A DNA stretch of 10,599 bases. It comes from Peronospora farinosa. Lineage: Eukaryota; Oomycota; Peronosporomycetes; Peronosporales; Peronosporaceae. The notes under the pieces were generated by a model that was given only the letters and a program-made list of their open reading frames with translations, was not told the origin of the DNA and searched no databases. Location of the stretch: NCBI GenBank assembly GCA_947646735.1, contig CANTFK010000185.1, positions 1-10,599 on the forward strand. The letters are read 5' to 3'. The translations under genes and the position numbers were made by a program. Below, piece by piece: positions 1-5,747 of the stretch (its first letter is position 1; the number at the start of each line of letters is the position of its first letter).

Positions 1-923
1 CCTCGAATCGTGCCATCTCACTAGGTATCAATGAGCGTTGCTCCACACTATTATTGTTAATATGGGTGTAGACACACCGAAATCCAGCATACTAATCGAC
101 TTGGTCAGTGGCTCGCACCAATAGCGCTTTTGATTTCTAGCGAAGGTAGGTTCATGAATCTATAAAGCCTCACTAGGAACATGGCACGTAGTGCCTAAGG
201 TTTTTAGATTTCTAATCGATATAGGTTCATGGTGTTCCAACCAAGCCATACCAAATATGTCGATGGTGAACACATACACATTATACTCGTCTTGGCAAGT
301 GCGGCTGGAAATAGCGCATACTTTTTCTTGCTTATTGCAGAATGTTCGGTTTGAATACACTGACGTCTTTGTCGACCATTTTTTGTCGATAGTTGATGAT
401 CCTACTGTAAAAGTTCGTCATGCCTGTGCTGACGGTGTTTATCTTATAGATGATTGAGGTCATATCTCGAGTACAAGTCTAGGACAAGGTATCGCTCGAT
501 TCGTCAAAAAATTCTAACCTAAGTTCAACCTTTAGGAACGATGACGCAAGCACCGGCACCTGTTGCGAAATAAACCGGGATAAAATCACCTTCTTGCTCT
601 TTAGCGCCTCAGCATATCGCTGAATCCATTCAAGTGAAGGGCGCCGGACATAATTATCTGACGTCCTGAGTCCATAAGAATTGACCATAGCTTATTTAAG
701 CCTTTGATGGTTGCCGACACAACACCAATAAGCCTGGCTTGTATTCACGCTTCGTGAAAACTTCCACGAAGTCTGGGGCTAAGCCCTACTCACCTCTACC
801 TCCTAGAGGCTCTACAGAACTTAGTTCATTCCAAGTAGGGCTCCCTGCACCTACTTGGAGTCGACGTGTTCTCCAGCCACACCATCCTTTTTGGCTTGGG
901 ATGGGGTTCCGGTTCTGTCGATT
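1..923 (-). pseudogene. pol: Ty3/Gypsy (G1) gag-protease linker and aspartic protease relic
   Basis: This continues the G1 gag relic on the minus strand. From 923 to about 728 a frame with one stop (786-788) reads APDFVEVFTKREYKPGLLVL, a linker before protease. After a frameshift, the protease opens with SILMDSG; its DSG codons lie at 672-664 and the catalytic Asp is kept. A one-base loss right after DSG moves the reading into SDNYVRRPSLEW and QRYAEALK (about 662-590). More frame changes follow, with FATGAG and VLDLYSRYDL recognisable down to 456. The next family segment, FGMAWLEHHEP followed by KTLGTTCHVPSEAL, resumes at about 258-170. The two segments are normally adjacent, so about 197 bp are inserted between them. 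Downstream similarity (EPTFARNQKRYW, about 158-120) continues to the window edge. The fold is a retropepsin-like (RVP_2-type) protease. It is inactive because of frameshifts, stops and the insert. Confidence 0.78.
259..455 (+). pseudogene. Insert in G1 protease encoding two HEAT-like repeats (captured gene fragment?)
   Basis: The insert separates two blocks of the minus-strand Gypsy protease (YDL at about 464-456 and FGMAWLE from 255 down) that belong side by side. On the plus strand the whole insert is open in one frame (257-454, stop TGA 455-457). From 287 it reads SSWQVRLEIAHTFSCLL, then a hydrophobic helix, then DDPTVKVRHACADGV. Each half has the HEAT B-helix pattern: D/S-x-x-V-x-VR-x-x-x-A or close to it. 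The two VR arginines are 38 residues apart, within the usual HEAT repeat spacing of about 37-43. HEAT repeats form scaffolds in phosphatase regulatory subunits, importins and similar proteins, so the parent gene cannot be named. There is no start, promoter or downstream gene body, so this is a fragment. The alternative is a chance antisense reading of unrelated filler DNA. Confidence 0.5.
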
Positions 924-1361
924 TTAATGTTGCTTATGCAACGGGCAACTTGGACGGAGGTGCCTCATTCTTCCACACATGTGGCATCTACGGATGTAAC
1001 GTTGATTCTCTGCTTTTTAGCTCAGCTTCTTCAATTTCAGCATGGCTAAGGTCCATGGACTCAGCCCTATCAAGTGAACATGAATGGTACCCATGTGTAT
1101 CGAAGCAAGCCGCATTACATGTGAAACCGACGTTTAACGCGACATCAAGAGCCTTTTCGAAGATCAAATGGTGGACACGAAAGACTTCCGTCCAGGCAAC
1201 TCCCGTGCGAAGACCCAAAAATGGCCACCCGGACCTCTTCTTAGAGCAAATTCAGCTGCATTGCAGCGAGGAGAGTGCTGATCTCTTGGACATGGTCCGA
1301 CGATTACTTTTCTTGTCGGAAAGACCCAAAGCGTTATCGCACGCGATAAGCCTGATATGGC
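924..1361 (-). pseudogene. gag: Ty3/Gypsy (G1) gag C-terminal relic with CCHC zinc knuckle
   Basis: Read on the minus strand, this is the last part of a Gypsy capsid/nucleocapsid protein, which in an active element packages its RNA. From about 1361 down to 1219 one frame reads DHVQEISTLLAAMQL, typical of the end of a retrotransposon gag domain, with stops at 1334-1336, 1304-1306 and 1241-1243. A frame change leads to an open stretch (1218-988) containing GLRTGVAWTEVFRVHH and MDLSHAEIEEAEL, wording characteristic of oomycete Gypsy gag. A second frame change enters the knuckle RRCHMCGRMRHLRPSC (989-945), whose C-x2-C-x4-H-x4-C ligands are all present. A stop at 924-926 follows soon after. The N-terminal two thirds of gag are absent: similarity ends where plus-strand Copia gag begins. 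At least two frameshifts and several stops make this a dead copy. Plus-strand frames over the same bases are shadows. Confidence 0.8.
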
Positions 1362-1366
1362 GGAAG
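1356..1366. other. Head-to-head junction of G1 Gypsy gag and Copia gag
   Basis: Minus-strand Gypsy gag similarity (YQAYRVR, reading down from about 1357) and plus-strand Copia gag similarity (ANKLFLRRRFF, from about 1368) meet within about ten bases. No LTR, terminal TG/CA or obvious target duplication lies between them. The join therefore looks like a rearrangement or deletion breakpoint, not a clean insertion end. Confidence 0.6.
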
Positions 1367-1782
1367 AGCCAACAAGCTTTTCTTGCGCCGTCGCTTCTTC
1401 ACGACGATGATGGAGGAAGGCGTACTTAGTCACATCAACAAGATCAAGACGCTAGCCGAGCAGCTAGAAGCTGCGGGTGCTTTAGTGTGCGAGGACGATC
1501 TAGTGTTCACGTAACTCGGCAGCCTGAGCGAATCATATAAGTTCTTAATCACGGCGCTGGATTCGCGGTCTGACACTCTCAAATGGGAACTCGTGATGTC
1601 CCGAATGCTTCATGAAGAGATGAAGCGCAAGGAGCACGAGGGGAGTCGATAGAGCTACGCAAGTTCATGCATTCATGACAAGAGACAATCAACGTAAAGG
1701 ACGACCAGTGAAGAAGACTGGTCCGTGCCACAACTGCGGAAAGATTGGCCACTGTATCGCGGAGTGTCCCTCACTTACCTAA
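1362..1782 (+). pseudogene. gag: Ty1/Copia gag C-terminal relic with CCHC zinc knuckle
   Basis: This is the second half of a Copia gag (UBN2-type) domain. From 1362 one frame reads ANKLFLRRRFFTTMMEEG, then HINKIKTLAEQLEAAGA, GSLSESYKFLITALDSR and a final helix, with an in-frame TAA at 1512-1514 and a stop at 1650-1652. A frameshift near 1650 leads to RDNQRKGRPVKKTG and the nucleocapsid knuckle CHNCGKIGHCIAEC (1726-1767), with all C-x2-C-x4-H-x4-C ligands present. The frame then stops at 1780-1782. The N-terminal half of gag, the Copia 5' LTR and its primer site are missing, because the fragment starts at the junction with the inverted G1 relic. In a live element this protein would form the particle and bind RNA; here it is broken by at least one stop and one frameshift. 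Confidence 0.85.
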
Positions 1783-1854
1783 GACAACGCTGAGAGATAT
1801 CGTCCGCAGCGCTTCCGAGACAACGCTGAGCGATAATGATCGCAGCGTGCAAAC
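1783..1854 (+). repeat. 36-bp tandem duplication between Copia gag and protease
   Basis: Two diverged copies of a 36-bp unit lie back to back (1783-1818 and 1819-1854). Both open with GACAACGCTGAG and both contain TCGCAGCG or TCCGCAGCG about 20 bases on. The unit length is a multiple of three, so the copy itself does not shift the frame. The second copy carries TAA (1834-1836) in the frame that is open in the first. Confidence 0.75.
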
Positions 1855-2176
1855 GTCGTTCAAGAAGAGGATTCGGACTACTATTTATTCTCAGTTGGTA
1901 GGACAAAATCCACCAAGTCGAGTGACGTCTGGATGATCGACTCTGGTGCGACGCAGCACATGACGCGCTCCAAGAAGTTCATGCGGAACTACAAAGCTTC
2001 ACTCCAGTCGACGTTCACCTCGCAGGCGACGGGATTGTGCAAGCCATAGGAAGTGGTGACATCATCATGTTAATAAAGACTCCTCAAGGGATGGTGAATG
2101 GTGTACTCACCAACGTGTGGCACATCCCGAAATTGTTTAGAAACCTGTTTTCGGTCGGTCGTTTTACCAAAGATGT
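1855..2176 (+). pseudogene. pol: Ty1/Copia aspartic protease relic, 5' part
   Basis: The retropepsin-like protease that would mature the Copia polyprotein. In one frame from 1858 it reads EEDSDYYLFSVG and SSDVWMIDSGATQHMT, with the catalytic DSGA at 1939-1950. A one-base loss near 1995 makes the original frame run into a stop (2047-2049). The true continuation is in the next frame from 1998: a VHLAGDGIVQAIGSGD flap-like region, then TPQGMVNGVLTNVWHIPKL and NLFSVGRFTKD. At 2176 it is cut by the X1 element and resumes at 3648. The catalytic Asp is intact, but the frameshift and the 1.5-kb interruption make the domain non-functional. Confidence 0.85.
2173..2176 (+). repeat. Left 4-bp target site duplication (ATGT) of X1
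   Basis: ATGT directly precedes the element and is repeated at 3644-3647. Removing the element and one copy rejoins the Copia reading at the aspartate-valine-glycine position. The assignment needs the element to begin TC where family copy X2 has TG. Confidence 0.65.
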
Positions 2177-2250
2177 TCTGGTGGAATGGATTTTTAAACA
2201 ACGTAGGAGAACCACAAACACACACAGCGCCGGACTGCCGACTTACGGAG

Positions 2251-2260
2251 GGGGTACCCC
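2251..2260. repeat. Conserved 10-bp palindrome GGGGTACCCC in X1
   Basis: A perfect 10-bp palindrome within the most conserved block shared by X1 and X2 (GCCGGACTGCCGAC just upstream in both). The same palindrome is at 10145-10154 in X2. Its function is unknown. Confidence 0.7.
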
Positions 2261-2625
2261 GATACCGTGTCGTGTCAACCTTGGGTCTCACCTTGTGTGT
2301 CCGTCGGCTTGGCTGTTCTTGCTCCTCGGTTGACGCAGAAGACTTAAAGACTTGGTCTCGTATAGAGAGACTTGGTGTTCCCCGAGTGAATATACTTCAC
2401 TTGGGACCGGGTTTCTTGAGCTCGATCGACTGAGTCGAGAGCGATGCACCTGGTACTATGTACCCCTTTCGGTGGCTAACGGTTCTTGGTCCTTGGATCC
2501 CTTAAATTTGTTCCCCGTAGGGAAACCGCTTTTTGTAGCGGGTCTTGGACGGGTACGAATTCACTGGCTAAAATATTTCCTGGGGTTCGTTCGAGCTTGA
2601 AACTTACCACACGACTGTCTTCAAC

Positions 2626-2640
2626 GGGGGGGGGGGGGGG
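2626..2640 (+). repeat. G15 homopolymer run in X1
   Basis: Fifteen consecutive G bases, followed about 14 bases later by CCCCC (2655-2659). The equivalent place in X2 has only G6 (10565-10570), so the run has expanded in this copy or may be an assembly-sensitive length. Confidence 0.85.
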
Positions 2641-2757
2641 CAAAATATATTCCTCCCCCGGAACAGGTGGGTAGATCGAAACAAGTTCGCACTTAAGTCT
2701 TGACACTTACTTGACACTTCAGCCAACTATCCTGAGGTTCAACTTGCGTTGCCTGAG

Positions 2758-2820
2758 CCGTCACCTCACCTGACGTCGGGAGGCCAAGGGGTTTCCCGCC
2801 CAGAATAGGTGAGGTGACGG
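2758..2820. repeat. Perfect 14-bp inverted repeat with nested stem in X1
   Basis: CCGTCACCTCACCT (2758-2771) is the exact reverse complement of AGGTGAGGTGACGG (2807-2820), with 35 bases between. Inside the loop CGGGA (2777-2781) pairs with TCCCG (2794-2798). The result is a long compound hairpin in either strand. It lacks the trailing T run of a bacterial terminator. Confidence 0.85.
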
Positions 2821-3073
2821 AGAAGAGCTTGGAGGGAGGCGCATAGAGCTGCTACGTGTGATGCAAATTCGAGTGTGTTTATTTATCTTATTCTCTGTAT
2901 GCTTTTCTTGTCTAATCCTAACCCTTTGCTCTGGATGGTACCACGTGTCAACTTGTGAAAGAACAACTGGCTCTTTTAGGACATTGGACTTGTACCGGCT
3001 CTGCACTTTAGGGAAGCCTTGTACCTTCTATAACCTTGGGCCACATGGGGTACCGTGTGACATTGGGTCCACC

Positions 3074-3144
3074 GGTCACCTGGTCCACTTGGTCACCTGG
3101 GTCACCTGGGCCACCTGGGCCACCTGGGCCACCTGGGCCACCTT
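3074..3144 (+). repeat. 9-bp minisatellite GG(T/C)CACCTG in X1
   Basis: About eight head-to-tail 9-bp units run from 3074. The units from 3109 to 3135 are identical GGCCACCTG; the others are GGTCACCTG or one-base variants. Degenerate copies continue to about 3185. In one plus frame the tract reads as repeated Trp-Ala-Thr, but this is a by-product of the repeat, not evidence of a gene. Confidence 0.9.
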
Positions 3145-3363
3145 GTCACCTGGGTCATGGGCCACTTGAATCACCTGGTAACCTGGGCCTTGGGTTGTCC
3201 TAACCTGCCCTAGCGGCACTGGACATTCGGGCACTTAGACTTGTACCGAATTGTAGTGAGGGGCATCTGGCACCTTCTCCAAACTCGGGAACTTGGACCA
3301 CTTCGGGGTCCTGGTCACTCTCTGTCATTCATTCGAGATAGTGACCGAGATCTTTTACGACAG

Positions 3364-3412
3364 TTATTATAAAAACTTCGAAGGGCCTCCATTTCTCTGG
3401 CACTTCTCCACA
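3364..3412 (+). repeat. Internal copy of the X1 3'-terminal segment
   Basis: The segment begins TTATTATAAAAAC and ends CTGGCACTTCTCCACA. The last 47 bases of the element (3597-3643) begin TTATTGTGATATC and end CTGGTACTTCTCCACA. The two are recognisably the same sequence with small gaps, so the 3' end of the element is present twice, about 230 bp apart, on either side of the 22-bp repeat array. Confidence 0.65.
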
Positions 3413-3416
3413 TACG

Positions 3417-3550
3417 CCTGTCCCTGTTGACTGGAAATCCTGTCCCCGGTTAATGAAAACCCTGTTCCCGGTAGCTGGTACCCTTGTCCCCAGTAACTGA
3501 GATACGCCTGTCCCTGGTGACTGGTACCCCTGTCCCCGGTGCCCTATCCC
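3417..3550 (+). repeat. 22-bp tandem repeat, six units, in X1
   Basis: Units begin at 3417, 3439, 3461, 3483, 3507 and 3529. Most start CCTGTCCC and continue CGGT-(N)-ACTGG-(N)-ACC with substitutions; the fourth unit has two extra bases and the sixth loses the pattern in its second half. It lies between the two copies of the element's 3'-end sequence. Confidence 0.85.
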
Positions 3551-3643
3551 CTGTGATGAATCTTGGAACCTTGCGAGGTCTGGATTCTTTCCCCTTTTAT
3601 TGTGATATCCTCAAGTTCCCGATTCTCCTGGTACTTCTCCACA

Positions 3644-3647
3644 ATGT
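3644..3647 (+). repeat. Right 4-bp target site duplication (ATGT) of X1
   Basis: ATGT directly after the terminal ...CCACA of X1, matching 2173-2176. A 5-bp alternative (GATGT on the left, AATGT on the right) would need a mismatch and would remove the CA end. Confidence 0.65.
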
Positions 3648-4323
3648 CGGCCCGGTAACCTTTACAAAAGACGGATGCTATGATGAAGAAAAAGGCATCA
3701 AGTAGAAGATAGGTGTTACAGAAGGTAGAGGCCTGTTCAAGCTCCAAATGAGTCCACTGACGCAAGAAGAAGCTAATGTGGCCAAGTCATCGGGATGCCA
3801 ACGGGACACCAGCAACGGTGATATTGACGATGACACTGAACCGATGGGGTCCTACTCAAATCGACACACGCGTACTCAGTCGCTTGAGGAAGCTACGGTG
3901 ACCCCAGCTTCCAAACGACACACGTCCAGAAGTCCTGCGCTCAAGCACTTATCGGTAACTGCAACTGATTTTGAAGCTGCTCACATCGTTGATTCAGTGG
4001 GGGAAGTGCCGATCACATTTAAGTCGGCGATGAAATCAAGCAATGCAGACAAGTGGAAGGAGGCATGCGACTCCGAGTTCGAATATCTCTGCAAGAACAA
4101 GACGTGGGAGCTCGTGTCATTGCCACGTGACCGCAAGGCCATCAGCAGCAAGTGGGTGCTCAATGTAAAGCAGACTTTTGAAGGCCTTATCTAGCGATAC
4201 AAGGCGCGCCTTGTTATAGGGTTTCCTGCAAAAGTATGGTGAGGACTTCCAAGAGACGTTTGCGCCAGTTGCCAAGTTCAAATCAATCCGGATCATTTAA
4301 GCATTGGGGTCCAGTAAAAGCTT
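3648..4323 (+). pseudogene. pol: Ty1/Copia pol relic: protease tail joined to RT fingers, integrase missing
   Basis: Copia coding resumes in a single frame: GPVTFTKDGCYDEEKG, a stop at 3703-3705, then GLFKLQMSPLTQEEANVAKS, the lead-in to the gag-pre-integrase domain. The sequence then passes within about 15 codons to DDDTEPMG, which belongs after integrase. The HHCC finger and the whole DDE integrase core are therefore deleted, with the breakpoint near 3785-3830. The RT N-terminus follows: FKSAMKSSNADKWKEAC, FEYLCKNKTWELV and KAISSKWVLNVKQ. A TAG (4192-4194) interrupts it just before RYKARLV. A frameshift near 4210-4225 moves the reading to QKYGEDFQETFAPVAKF (about 4228-4280), which stops at 4298-4300. 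A further small deletion at about 4300-4323 removes the stretch carrying the motif A catalytic aspartate. The connection chain is readable but dead. Confidence 0.85.
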
Positions 4324-5410
4324 GTCAAGACGGCGTTCCTGAACGGTCAGCTCGAAGAAGATATCAACATAAAGCAACCCGAAGAATTTGTTGACCCTAT
4401 GTATCCCGACCTTGTGTGCAAGCTTAAGCAATCGTTGTACGGTCTCAAGCAATCGTCCCGCATGTGGAACCAGACCATTGACGAGTTCATGCGCAAGATC
4501 GGCTTCAACAAGTGCGAGATGGATCATTGCGTATACGTCAAGCATGAAGACATGGCCATGCTGTTTGTGATGCTCTACGTATACGACTTAATTCTCGCGT
4601 GTAAAGACATGGATCTGCTCGCAGCGAGCAAACATGCATTAAGTGAGCGCTTTGAGATGTCCTAACTCGGTGAGTTTAAGTACTGCCTCGGCATGGAAGT
4701 CGAGCGCAATGACAAGTCGGGCGTCGTGTCGATGAAGCAAAGCAAGTTCTTGTACTCGATTTTGACCAAGTTCGGCATGCAAGACTGCAAACCCGCCAAA
4801 ACATCTCAAGATCCTGGACTGAATCTGACCAAGACCATGTGCGAAGGAGGGTGCAATCATGAAGACACCATGAAAGGCGTACCATATCGCAGTGCAGTCG
4901 GTGCTGTGATGTACCTGATGGTCGGTACTCGACCGGACCTCGCCGCGGACGTATGCACACTGAGCCAGTTCGCGTCCGATCCGTGCCCGACGCATTGGCA
5001 AGCCCTCAAGCGCGTGTTACAGTATTTTCAAGCGACCCCAAAGCATGGTGTTTGTTTCTCTGGCTCCAGCAACGGTGAGTTAATTGGCTACTCGGATGCG
5101 GACTGGGCCGGCGACATAGAGACTCGACGCAGTACCAGCGGCTACGTGTTCGTGCTTAACGAGGTTTGCATCAGCTGGCGCAGTAAGTAGCAGCGCACTG
5201 TGGCTCTCTCATCAACAGAAGCAGAGTACATGACACTGTCAGAAGCAATTTAAGAGGCGTTTCGGCTCAAGGCGTTCCTGAGTGAACTTGGTGAAGAAAG
5301 GAGCGACGGTGCTTTGACGGTGTTTAAAGACAACCAAGGCGCAATCGCTTTGGCCAAGAACCCGTAGTTTCACAAGCGCACGAAGCACATAGACATCCGC
5401 TATCACTTTG
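4324..5410 (+). pseudogene. pol: Ty1/Copia reverse transcriptase palm and RNase H relic
   Basis: One plus frame spans this whole stretch, with stops at 4663, 5188, 5251 and 5365. The RT part shows [38 protein letters not shown] and the motif C segment [10 protein letters not shown]. The catalytic pair should be YVDD; codon 4582-4584 is TAC, so the first aspartate is replaced by tyrosine. [11 protein letters not shown] and [16 protein letters not shown] follow, then [19 protein letters not shown]. The RNase H part shows [27 protein letters not shown] and DNQGAIALAKNP, keeping the acidic residues of a Copia RNase H, and ends at KHIDIRYHF. Coding stops at 5410 exactly where the Gypsy G2 LTR begins, so the last roughly 50 codons and the Copia 3' LTR are not seen here. 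RT motif A and half of motif C are lost, so it was inactive apart from the stops too. Confidence 0.9.
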
Positions 5411-5661
5411 TGTAATATGCAAACTATTACATATGTAGTTATAGGAATAATACATAATTACATAAGTAGGCATAGGGCAGTATCCGATTAGCGGATACTA
5501 CGCGCCAATATATTATTGGTTTATTATTGGGGTGCCAGACCAATAATTAGCCAATAATAAATTGACTTCCATATTGAGTGGTTCTCATGAGCTAGGGAAC
5601 ATATTCGCACTTACTGCGAATTAAAAAAGAACAAAAACAGAGTTATATTTACGAGTTTACT

Positions 5662-5684
5662 AAGAGCGCTTCCTCAACGCTCTT
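5662..5684 (+). repeat. Hairpin in G2 LTR (AAGAGCG / CGCTCTT)
   Basis: Seven-base perfect arms (5662-5668 and 5678-5684) with a 9-base loop, followed by TTAG. It may be part of the R/U5 folding or polyadenylation region of the element. That role is inference. Confidence 0.6.
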
Positions 5685-5697
5685 TTAGTGTAAGACG

Positions 5698-5720
5698 GTA
5701 ACGGGTCCTTAGCCTGTTAC
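5698..5720 (+). repeat. Hairpin at the 3' edge of the G2 LTR
   Basis: GTAACGGG (5698-5705) and CCTGTTAC (5713-5720) pair over eight positions with one G-T pair and a 7-base loop, ending one base before the LTR terminus. Such an end could affect integrase recognition or the primer-site fold. Confidence 0.55.
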
Positions 5721-5723
5721 ACA

Positions 5724-5740
5724 TGGTAGCACTCCGTAAT
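5724..5740 (+). other. Degenerate tRNA primer-binding site of G2
   Basis: TGG, the complement of a tRNA CCA end, lies two bases after the LTR terminus and continues TAGCACTCCG. The first five bases, TGGTA, match initiator-methionine-type primer sites common in retrotransposons, but the rest does not match cleanly and looks worn by a small deletion. Position is the main evidence. Confidence 0.5.
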
Positions 5741-5747
5741 CCTTCCA

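Larger units (their letters stand above)
2177..3643 (+). mobile_element. Family X element, copy X1: probable solo LTR nested in Copia
   Basis: The limits come from the host element: Copia coding similarity stops at 2176 and resumes at 3648 with nothing missing. The 1467-bp insert is flanked by ATGT on both sides (2173-2176 and 3644-3647). It starts TCTGGTGG (second base apparently mutated from TG; the other copy at 10069 starts TGTGGTGG) and ends TTCTCCACA, giving the TG...CA ends of an LTR. The first roughly 500 bp align in the same order with 10069-10599. No coding domain, primer site or polypurine tract is visible, and the open frames inside follow repeats and have no family resemblance. 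This fits a solo LTR left by LTR-LTR recombination. A non-autonomous element of similar size is the alternative. The interior holds a G15 run, an inverted repeat, two minisatellites and a duplicated 3' end, listed separately. Confidence 0.75.
5411..5721 (+). mobile_element. 5' LTR of Gypsy element G2
   Basis: The 311-bp, AT-rich segment begins TGTAATATGCAAAC and ends CCTGTTACA, so it has TG...CA ends. The six terminal bases are near-complementary (TGTAAT against GTTACA). It starts where Copia coding stops, and a gag reading begins 27 bases after its end, as expected for LTR, primer site and leader. The LTR would supply the promoter and polyadenylation site of G2, but no TATA box or polyadenylation signal can be assigned with confidence. 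CCAATATATTATTGG (5507-5521) and the nearby CCAATAAT copies form small inverted repeats. The five bases before it are CTTTG; the partner duplication would lie past the unseen 3' LTR. It resembles Phytophthora Gypsy LTRs from general knowledge. Confidence 0.85.

Noticed and set aside
191..457. A host HEAT-repeat gene in place on the plus strand
   Set aside because: Only about 66 codons fit, and both flanks are minus-strand Gypsy protease. It is kept as a captured fragment, not a gene.
866..1429. 187-codon plus-strand open frame as a possible gene
   Set aside because: It has no recognisable domain. The minus strand over the same bases gives Gypsy gag with a complete zinc knuckle, and its last part overlaps Copia gag in another frame.
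2758..2820. Rho-independent terminator
   Set aside because: There is no T run, the loop is 35 bases, and nothing suggests a bacterial genome.
2858..3169. 103-codon frame ending in Trp-Ala-Thr repeats
   Set aside because: The repeats come from a 9-bp minisatellite; the rest has no domain resemblance and lies in a coding-free LTR-like element.
3074..3550. CRISPR-like array
   Set aside because: Units of 9 and 22 bp are directly adjacent with no spacers, and the context is a eukaryotic retroelement.
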